A DNA stretch of 64,000 nt, from contig BLSF01000023.1 in assembly GCA_012862575.1 (NCBI GenBank), positions 124,001-188,000 on the forward strand, written 5' to 3'. The position numbers and the translations under genes were made by a program. The notes under the pieces were generated by a model. It worked only from the letters and a program-made list of their open reading frames with translations, ran no database searches and was not told the DNA's origin. The DNA is from Parietichytrium sp. I65-24A. Taxonomy: Eukaryota; Sar; Bigyra; Thraustochytrida; Thraustochytriidae. Shown here piece after piece: positions 57,226 through 64,000 of this stretch (the stretch's first letter is position 1; every line of letters begins with the position of its first letter).

Positions 57226-58383
57226 TGTCCGTCTTCATTAATTGCGAGCTGCCCAGGTCCGGCGCGTCGTCCCTCGCGCAAGCGAACTACTCTGCTGCTA
57301 TTTTCCAGCAAGCAGCCGGGACACGGTGTCCCCGTTCCTCTTTCACCCTTGACTGTTCTTCAGGCCAGGCCGATAGAGTCAACTTGTGGGCTCAACGTGT
57401 CAGTCAATGCCAACTGCGTTCTGTCTCTCTCTATATATGTATATTCTCCTTTTATCTATCCCTCGCGCGATGAGTGTCTCGCGCACTTGTGACAAAAGCG
57501 CGGCATGAAATCAGGAGATATCACAAGAACGAAACATGAAGCGACTTCTTCGCTGCAAGATGAAGTGGCATTCTTTTTCTGCGTAGCTGTGCGGAATCCA
57601 ACCCAGTCTCACCAAAGCTCTAACTTTGTTGTGAAACTCACAGCCAGGACGCAAATTCTGAACTTGATTTCACATCGATAATCATCAATAATCCCAAAGT
57701 CAGCAGCTCTCTCCTTAATTTTTCACGAACAAACACCTTCTGATGGTGAATGAAAACTAGGACCTCGCACTTGCACATCTTGATCTTTGATTGAGTCTTT
57801 TGATGTCAACGCTCAACTACCTTGGCAAAATTTTTTCTGAGCCTGATGAGCCTGATCATGATGAGCCTCTGAGTCTGACGCCGTCAACGGATAAACAATC
57901 CCGACGCGGGGTCCTTGACGAGCATTCCTTTTATTCCCTCTCTTCGAAGAACACTTCTGAAGAACTTCGCCGTTTCCAGTGCACACTTTCTACGGCTACC
58001 CTAGCCGAGACTAGAGCAGCATGTTTTTTGTGTGCTGGCAAGAAACACGTTGGTCGCGCGTCCAATAACGAACCGGCGGGGAACGCGGTGGTGCTTCTCG
58101 TTCCGGAACTGCGCGCGGCAAGCGCGTACCCTCGCCAGGTCCCGGTACAGAAGCACGCGCACTATCCATCTCTCTCTCTCTCTCTCTCTCCCTCTCTCGC
58201 ACACAAGAATACACAGACACACACACGAAATTCTCCGTTTCCGGCAAATCAAATCAAATCAAACCGCACGTTCACATTACCCTCTGGTNTCAAATCAAAC
58301 CGCACGTTCACACTACCCTCTGGTACGCGGGACTGGGACTGGGACTGGTACGCGGGACTGGGACTGGGACGGGGACGGGGACG
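57226..58383. other. Divergent promoter region with an ambiguous base between direct repeats
   Basis: No gene seen. A CT run lies near 58170-58200. Two 35-bp direct repeats (58254-58288 and 58290-58324, one mismatch) sit either side of a single N at 58289. Immediately after comes a GGGACT minisatellite (about 58328-58383) that runs up to the ATG of the next gene. Confidence 0.6.
58254..58324. repeat. 35-bp direct repeat flanking a single N
   Basis: Two copies beginning TCAAATCAAACCGCACGTTC differ by one T/C change and are separated by exactly one undetermined base. This could be a genuine duplication or a contig-joining artefact. Confidence 0.85.
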
Positions 58384-61300
58384 ATGGCGCAGCGGCGCAG
58401 GAGCTCAGTGGAGGTGGCGGAGTGGGAGCATGCGTTGAAGAGTGGCGGTGAGAATGGTAATGGTAATGATAAGGAGAAGGTGCGCGTGGCGAAGAAGCTG
58501 CTGGCGGAGGAAGCTCGTATTCGCAGGAAAGCAGCGGCGAGCACGCAAGATGCGGTGCGCAAGCTGGTGAGCGCGCTGCAGCAGCGCGTGCAAGATGAGC
58601 AGCGGCTGGAGCTGGAGAATCGCATGTTGGAAGACCTCTTGGATGAACAGGCGCAAAGGTGCGTGGTGGCAGAAAAAGGCAGAGCGGCGGCGGAAAGCAA
58701 GCTGGTGCAGGTGTCGGAGCTGCTGGCGACGACTGTGGAGCAGGCGAAAGTGCAGGCGCTTCAGCTCAAGCAGATTAGAAAGAAAGAGGAAGAAGCCGTG
58801 GAGGAGATCAACCGGCGAGCGGTTCAACATTCACGTCTGCGGGAGACGATCAAAGAGCTGGAGGCGCAAGTTGTCCAGACCATGGTTAAAACTTCGGAAA
58901 GCGTGGATACACAGGCGCGCTTGGCGCATCTGCAAGACGAATTGAGACGCTCTGCACTCGCTCACGAAAAAGAGAAAGCAGAGAATAACCGCGTTCGTAA
59001 TGAGTTGGAGGCCAAGGTCTCTCATCTGGGCGGCGAGTTGGCCGCCCAGAAAGCACAGCTGGAGCGAACAAAGTCTGCACACGTGCTGAGTGCGGTCCCT
59101 AACCAGTTGAACGCTTTACAGGACAAAATTGACCGCCAAGTTGTCGAAATTATCCGCCTCAAAACAGAAATTACAAAGCGAGAAAAAGACGTGTTACAAC
59201 ATAAGCGCCAAATTGAATTGCACACAAGACAAATCTCGGAGATGGAGAATGAGTTGCACTTGACCCGTACAAACTTGGCTGATGGCGGGGCCTCGAGAGA
59301 CACAGAGGGGCGCTCGAGTGTGCCTGAGGAGGACAAGGAGCTGATGGAAACGCTCAGCCAAGAATTGGAACTCACGCGCCAAGAGCTTGCCAAAGCTCGC
59401 GAGAGTCTGCATGAGGAACAACGCAAGAGTCGCGAGAAAGAAACTACCCTTCAAAAAGAAATCGTCAGTCTGAATGAGGAGTTGCTCTCAAAGGAGCAGC
59501 TTCAGCTGACGATGAGTCAGTATGAGGCAGATCTCGCAACGAAACGAAACGAGATCGCTAGTCTAACAAAAGAGAACGCTCGACTCGCACAAAATTTTTC
59601 TGAGCGTGAATTCATTATGCAAGAGCAGATCCAGAAACTCAAGCACGAGCAATCGACGGATTACGCGAGCGGTCCTTCTACTTCGGAGATAGAAACCCTC
59701 TCGGAGGAAGTGTCAAGCCTCTACGAGATGTGCAAACAGCTCTCCTCCGACTCGAAAGAAGTCAAGGCCAATTTGCTCGAAATGCAACAAAACGGCGGGA
59801 CGTCTGTGCGAAGCACGTCTGCCGCGGACAACACAGACGTGGATTTCCTTGTCAACGAGCTCACTGCACTCCGTGAGCAGTGCTTGTCACAAAAGAATGT
59901 GGTCAAGTTGATGAAGAAGGAGCTTCTCTCTCTTCAACGTGTGCAAGAGAAGAATCTCGAGCGAGCAGCGGAACTGGCACAATCTGGCGTGGTGGAGTCG
60001 GGGGAAATCGAGAGCAAGTTGTTTAGGGAAGCACAGGATTTGCGCAGTGAGGCTGCACAAATCAAAGCTGCAACCAATTCTCTGCTGCAAAAGCTGCAGG
60101 CTCAACCGCCGTCGAGTACAGGGAGTAATAGCTCTGCACCCATGGCAGGGAATACAGTCGCACCGGAGCCAGCAGAAGACGGGGATATGTTGGAGCTGGA
60201 AAAGCTGTTGCATCGGAAAGATTCCGCTTCGCAAGTTCTCGGCGACATTTCCAAGCAGCGAGCTGCCTTCGTCGCAGCTCTTGACAGGGAGGACAGCGAA
60301 CTCCCCAGCGCTTTCGACGACGACGAGACAAGCTCGTTCGTAATGGCGCGGTCATCCTCTAGCGGGGGCTCGAAGCCCGTAAAATTGCAGGGGTACCTGA
60401 CAAAGTCTCCTCCAAAGTCGAAAGGCTACTTGAGCCGTTGGCGAAGGCGTTGGTTTGTGATCCACGGCCCGTATTTGTTTTACTTTAAGAATGACACGAG
60501 CGAGGTGCAGAAGGGTATCATTCCCTTGGCAGGAGCTGTTGTCGACGGTCCTCGCGACGTTGTAGATCGAGACTCGTGTAAATTTTATATCACCACTCCT
60601 CATCGCGAGTATGCCCTTTGCGCAGACAGTAAGGAGGAGATGGCCACGTGGGTACAGACTCTTGGCCGCTACGTCTCAGCGCAGTTGACTCGTCGCGACA
60701 GCTCTTTAAGCGCGCCGCGAAGGCCCTTGCAGTACATGCTTCATGCCTACATGAGGTACTATGAGCGGCTCGGCACTTCACGTGACGCAAGTGCAGAAGA
60801 GATAAAGGCCGCATTCGAAGCGAAAGCGGTAGAGTTTCATCCGAGCAACACCTCGAATCCTGATTCTGTCGAGTTTGAAGAACTCAAGATTGCTTATAAC
60901 ATACTCTCCGCGCCAAGCTTACGTGCTGACTACGACGTGAGCCTTGACGTGAAAGACATGTTCCATGCTTCTTTCAGTGCAACTTTGCACATTGTCCAGC
61001 AGCTCAAGAAGGGCAAGAAGTACAAGGAATCCTACCATGCTTACCCTCGCAAATTTTACTCGGACGACAAATTGAGCCGCATCTACTGGTGTTTGCTGGA
61101 CTCGGTTCCTTTTGAGGAGTCTCACCGCTATGTTGACACGGTTGACATTGCTCAGGTACAACGTGGTGAAGAAGTAATAGGCGGGCCCCTATTGCATTTA
61201 TCTCCCGAGCGCAAATCGTGTGCGTTTTCACTGGTATGCAGAGACGGGAGTGTGCTAAGTGTGGAGGTTGACGGAAAGGTTACGAGAGACAAAATCACTC

Positions 61301-61431
61301 ATGGCCTGCAACTCTTGGTTGCCACCCTCTCCGACGCGATGCAGTACCACCACGAAGTCCACCAGAATTTATACGACAACCCCCCGAGATCACCTCCACC
61401 TCCCCCACCGCCGGCTGCCCCATCACAGTAG
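58384..61431 (+). CDS. Coiled-coil scaffold with PH domain and a degenerate J-like domain
   Basis: A 1,015-aa protein. Residues 30-570 are almost continuous coiled coil, with a Ser/Pro linker at 574-660. A pleckstrin-homology domain follows (about 665-765: KLQGYLTKSPPKSKGYLSRW, WFVIHGPYLFYFKND, with a final helix containing MATWVQTLGRYV), expected to bind phosphoinositides. Then comes a J-domain-like segment (about 790-853: YYERLGTSRDASAEEIKAAF ... LKIAYNILSAPSLRADYD), in which the essential HPD tripeptide reads HPS (819-821), so Hsp70 stimulation is unlikely. A further PH-like stretch (about 868-985) and a proline-rich tail (PPRSPPPPPPPAAPSQ) complete it. It is probably a membrane-trafficking or cytoskeletal tether; the combination was not recognised as a named family. 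ATG at 58384 follows the GC-rich minisatellite. Tail-to-tail with the exchanger gene, 144 bp between stops. Confidence 0.82.
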   Translation: MAQRRRSSVEVAEWEHALKSGGENGNGNDKEKVRVAKKLLAEEARIRRKAAASTQDAVRKLVSALQQRVQDEQRLELENRMLEDLLDEQAQRCVVAEKGRAAAESKLVQVSELLATTVEQAKVQALQLKQIRKKEEEAVEEINRRAVQHSRLRETIKELEAQVVQTMVKTSESVDTQARLAHLQDELRRSALAHEKEKAENNRVRNELEAKVSHLGGELAAQKAQLERTKSAHVLSAVPNQLNALQDKIDRQVVEIIRLKTEITKREKDVLQHKRQIELHTRQISEMENELHLTRTNLADGGASRDTEGRSSVPEEDKELMETLSQELELTRQELAKARESLHEEQRKSREKETTLQKEIVSLNEELLSKEQLQLTMSQYEADLATKRNEIASLTKENARLAQNFSEREFIMQEQIQKLKHEQSTDYASGPSTSEIETLSEEVSSLYEMCKQLSSDSKEVKANLLEMQQNGGTSVRSTSAADNTDVDFLVNELTALREQCLSQKNVVKLMKKELLSLQRVQEKNLERAAELAQSGVVESGEIESKLFREAQDLRSEAAQIKAATNSLLQKLQAQPPSSTGSNSSAPMAGNTVAPEPAEDGDMLELEKLLHRKDSASQVLGDISKQRAAFVAALDREDSELPSAFDDDETSSFVMARSSSSGGSKPVKLQGYLTKSPPKSKGYLSRWRRRWFVIHGPYLFYFKNDTSEVQKGIIPLAGAVVDGPRDVVDRDSCKFYITTPHREYALCADSKEEMATWVQTLGRYVSAQLTRRDSSLSAPRRPLQYMLHAYMRYYERLGTSRDASAEEIKAAFEAKAVEFHPSNTSNPDSVEFEELKIAYNILSAPSLRADYDVSLDVKDMFHASFSATLHIVQQLKKGKKYKESYHAYPRKFYSDDKLSRIYWCLLDSVPFEESHRYVDTVDIAQVQRGEEVIGGPLLHLSPERKSCAFSLVCRDGSVLSVEVDGKVTRDKITHGLQLLVATLSDAMQYHHEVHQNLYDNPPRSPPPPPPPAAPSQ

Positions 61432-61575
61432 GTCAGAGACCATTCTCTTGTGGCGACGAAAGGTGTGGACTGGACATGTTCCCCAAAGTATCATAAAAGT
61501 CATGAAGAAGAGTGTCTATCTAACGGTTTAAAAGTACTATAAACAAATTGACAGTGGGTTCAAGTAAGTTCTCCC

Positions 61576-63597
61576 TCAGACCCCAGGTGGCACATAAGAA
61601 TCTCTGGGCATGTTGATTTCGGCAAAAGAGTTACTCGAGTTGGATCGCGTTCGCGAGATGTCATTCATTTCAAGCTGTGGGCCAGCAGGACTATGTGCAG
61701 ATCCAGGCGACGCCTCGGAATGCCTCGAAGAAGGACTCCCGTTCGCGGCTTCGAATGGATTCCCAAACCCATCATCGCTGCCTCGACGACCCGAAAGAGG
61801 CTTGATCCCAACTTCCGATAACTGACCCGTGTGCGGTGGTAGGTCACTGTCGGAAGACACTCGACGAAGGGCGGAGCTCGGGTGACCGTTCTCGTGCAGC
61901 CCACCATGAGAACGGTGCTGACCGTCAGTGTGGTTTGAGGAGGCTGGCGCGTCCTCTGCCACAGCAGCGATTCCCATCAACAGAGCGTCTGTATCTCCCT
62001 CTTGAATGGCGTTGTACAACGCTGGATCAATCCGCGACTTTTGATGGCCCTTCCCGCCGAAATATGGTTTCATGTAATTGTTGTCAAACGAGCGCCAAAA
62101 AGAGTGCACGCGTTTTCTGACAACCTGAAGCGTCGGAGCGTCCAATAACTCAGTATCAGCCTCTCCACCGGTATTCGGGGAGCGTGGTAACTCATGGTAG
62201 GCTACAAAATCTTCTCTAAGTTGGTTTGAGCCTGCGCGCTGTTTGTCGTTCTTGAGATCCAGCCTTTCCAGAACATGCGAGGCTGTCCCTCCGAGGAAGA
62301 AGGTGGTGAAAATTACAATGCCGAGGGTAGTGGTTTGAATGATCTCTATCCCATGTGCGTGACCCGTGTTGGCACCAAGCTGAGTGGAGAGGGCATAGCT
62401 CACAGCTCCGCGTAGACCGCTAAAGAACATGAATTTTTGCATATTCGAGCTGATCTTTTCTGTGCGACAGAGGTTGGCCAGCCAGCTCATTGGGAAAATG
62501 TTGCAAGCCCGGCCAAGCAAGCAGAATCCGGTACCCAGAATGATAAATATCGGGCTCCATGCTGAGCGAGAAGTGAATATAGACACGCCCATGTACGCAA
62601 ACACGACGGTCTCCGATGTTTTGGCCATTCCTTCAAAAACGTATTTTGAGGAAATTTGAGTCTGCACCGACAGATTGTAATAATTGTAGTGCGCCAACGT
62701 GAGAGCACAGAAGAATAGGGATGTTACGCCGGACATACTAACAAGCTCGGCAAGCGCAAAGCAACCGAAAGAGAACAAGAAAAGCAGCTGTATCTCGTAA
62801 GCGTGATATTTGTGTATCCGCGAGGACTTGAAGACAAACGAGCAAACCAGTCCGAATACAACCCCAATCGCAACAGATGCCATGGTCATGAACAAGAACT
62901 TGATAAACACCATCATAATGTCCGAGCCCTGAAAGGACTTGCTCTCTGAAGCGTACTCGTTCATGACGTGAAACAAGACGATAGCGACAGCGTCATTCAA
63001 GACACTTTCCCCGAAGACTAGACTGTAAAGCAAAGGTTCGCAGTTTGCCTCGGAGCTGCCAAGAATGGCCAGTGTGGCAACGGGGTCCACTGATGAGATG
63101 AGGGACCCAAACAAAAGCGACTGCAGGGGAGTGGAGGCATCAATCCCGATGATGCCAATCTTTGCGAAGCCGAACGTTAGGAACCCCACCACAAAGGTGG
63201 AGATGAAGGTGCCTACGACAGCGTAGAGCGAGATGGCCGTAATGTTGCTGAAGAACCTCTTCTTCTTCAGAGTGTACCCAGCCTCGAAGATGATCGGCGG
63301 AAGCAGCACGAAAAAGAAGATGAGCGAGTTGAACCGCAGGAAGTCCAGTTCCGCCTCACTGTTCACCGTCAATCTAATGAGGCCACCTGCCAGCGTCCCC
63401 AGCAGCATGGACGCCCCACTCTCTGGCAGATAGCTAACTTTGCGTTCCTGCAGCACATAGCCGAGAAGGATACAAATCAGGAGCAAGCCCACTAGGAGTA
63501 GCGTGTTCGCCGCCCCGAACTCGTGGTCGTTCGACGTGTCTTCTTCGGCGTCCCCCTCTGCGACATCTTCCAGTCCCCTGAACAACAACTCCGACAT
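61576..63597 (-). CDS. Na+(K+)/H+ exchanger, NHE8-like endomembrane type
   Basis: A 673-aa CPA1 cation/proton antiporter. About 12 TM segments fill residues 28-440: LLLVGLLLICILLGYVL (TM1-2), FFFVLLPPIIFEAGYTLKK (the amiloride-region motif), FGSLISSVDPVATLAILGS and LVFGESVLNDAVAIVLFHV (ion-binding Asp and ND motif), and FFSGLRGAVSYALS. The FGESVLNDAVAIVL and LRGAVSYAL patterns fit the NHE6-9 endomembrane group, nearest NHE8, which acidify or set pH in Golgi and endosomes. The cytosolic tail of about 230 residues is Ser/Gly/His-rich with little conservation. No signal peptide is needed. ATG at 63597 gives the usual short acidic N-terminus. Single exon. Confidence 0.93.
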   Translation of the reverse strand: MSELLFRGLEDVAEGDAEEDTSNDHEFGAANTLLLVGLLLICILLGYVLQERKVSYLPESGASMLLGTLAGGLIRLTVNSEAELDFLRFNSLIFFFVLLPPIIFEAGYTLKKKRFFSNITAISLYAVVGTFISTFVVGFLTFGFAKIGIIGIDASTPLQSLLFGSLISSVDPVATLAILGSSEANCEPLLYSLVFGESVLNDAVAIVLFHVMNEYASESKSFQGSDIMMVFIKFLFMTMASVAIGVVFGLVCSFVFKSSRIHKYHAYEIQLLFLFSFGCFALAELVSMSGVTSLFFCALTLAHYNYYNLSVQTQISSKYVFEGMAKTSETVVFAYMGVSIFTSRSAWSPIFIILGTGFCLLGRACNIFPMSWLANLCRTEKISSNMQKFMFFSGLRGAVSYALSTQLGANTGHAHGIEIIQTTTLGIVIFTTFFLGGTASHVLERLDLKNDKQRAGSNQLREDFVAYHELPRSPNTGGEADTELLDAPTLQVVRKRVHSFWRSFDNNYMKPYFGGKGHQKSRIDPALYNAIQEGDTDALLMGIAAVAEDAPASSNHTDGQHRSHGGLHENGHPSSALRRVSSDSDLPPHTGQLSEVGIKPLSGRRGSDDGFGNPFEAANGSPSSRHSEASPGSAHSPAGPQLEMNDISRTRSNSSNSFAEINMPRDSYVPPGV

Positions 63598-64000
63598 GCT
63601 TTCCCGCCACTCGCCTCCTCTCTCTTTATCTGTATCTGTATCTGTGCGTGTGTGTGTGTGTTGCTGATCTCGATCTTCCTCTTGCCTCCAGTTTCAGTTG
63701 TGTACTCGGCGCGTAGTCTGCGTGAGTACTCACCAAACACAGCCAGCGCTACAACCCTCTCCAACCTTGCCGCAGGTCCCGCAAGTCCCGCAGGTAGCAA
63801 ACTATTCTGTCTCTCACGTCACGTGCCCAGTGCGTGACGTGAAGAAATGCATGGAGAGTTGGATAGCAGCGCCGAAACGACGTGACAGAGGCGTGTACGT
63901 GACGAGAAACTGCCCTATCCTACCTGTTTCTGTTCAGCAATATTCAGAATTCAGCAGGTGAAGGAAGCAGGGCAAAGCATCTAGCAGGTCCATAGGTCCA
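63598..64000. other. Upstream region of the exchanger gene, running to the window edge
   Basis: No gene seen. A GT run lies near 63645-63660 and TATCTG repeats near 63622-63645. A perfect 12-bp palindrome, GTGAGTACTCAC, lies near 63722-63733. Confidence 0.45.

Overview
This window looks like nuclear DNA of a single-celled, flagellate-capable eukaryote, most likely a marine stramenopile such as a labyrinthulomycete/thraustochytrid; that taxonomic guess is inference. The evidence is: large, mostly intron-less genes under standard stops; three short GT-AG introns (84-93 bp) in one gene and one 103-bp intron in another; secreted and multi-domain proteins of eukaryotic type (class C GPCRs, UCP4-type carrier, NHE8-type exchanger, ABHD13-type hydrolase, plant-like E-G molybdenum cofactor fusion); many microsatellites; and a eukaryotic 5S rRNA gene. 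A BCCT osmolyte transporter and a BMP-domain class C receptor fit a marine or osmotrophic protist.

Layout. 1-10.3 kb: BCCT transporter, MhpD/FAH-fold hydratase, and (minus) a class C GPCR with two tandem Venus-flytrap modules. 13.5-20 kb: a second class C GPCR with a BMP-lipoprotein type ligand domain, a degenerate DHHC protein, a 75-bp triple repeat, and a four-exon CPPED1-like phosphatase (minus). 20.3-28.7 kb: repeat-rich and gene-poor, holding a duplicated mobile or degraded element (one copy internally deleted), a 748-base assembly gap, a solo 5S rRNA gene with a pol III terminator-like repeat array, and long empty DNA. 28.7-32.4 kb: a single-pass membrane protein joining a discoidin-like plus EGF ectodomain to a cytosolic CHAT protease and a STAND/NB-ARC-like ATPase, the most remarkable gene here, then a coiled-coil protein. 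33.6-47.3 kb: housekeeping metabolism (phosphoacetylglucosamine mutase, UCP4-like carrier, LRR coiled-coil protein, GST, ABHD13-like hydrolase, PAN-like membrane protein, AidB-like acyl-CoA dehydrogenase, SDR). 47.3-53.8 kb: gene-poor, with two small single-TM proteins. 53.8-63.6 kb: MoeA-type protein with a decayed G domain, EF-hand-like protein, coiled-coil/PH/J-like scaffold, Na+/H+ exchanger.

Genes are not in operons. Neighbours are mostly arranged tail-to-tail with 70-250 bp between stops, and head-to-head with 0.6-3 kb between starts. The long head-to-head regions carry a recurring 9-mer, TGACWGTGA. I counted about 20 exact copies by eye, all outside coding DNA, where roughly one is expected by chance. 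Starts were set at the first plausible in-frame ATG that leaves a signal peptide or family N-terminus; in-frame GTG/TTG extensions were ignored because eukaryotic initiation is expected.
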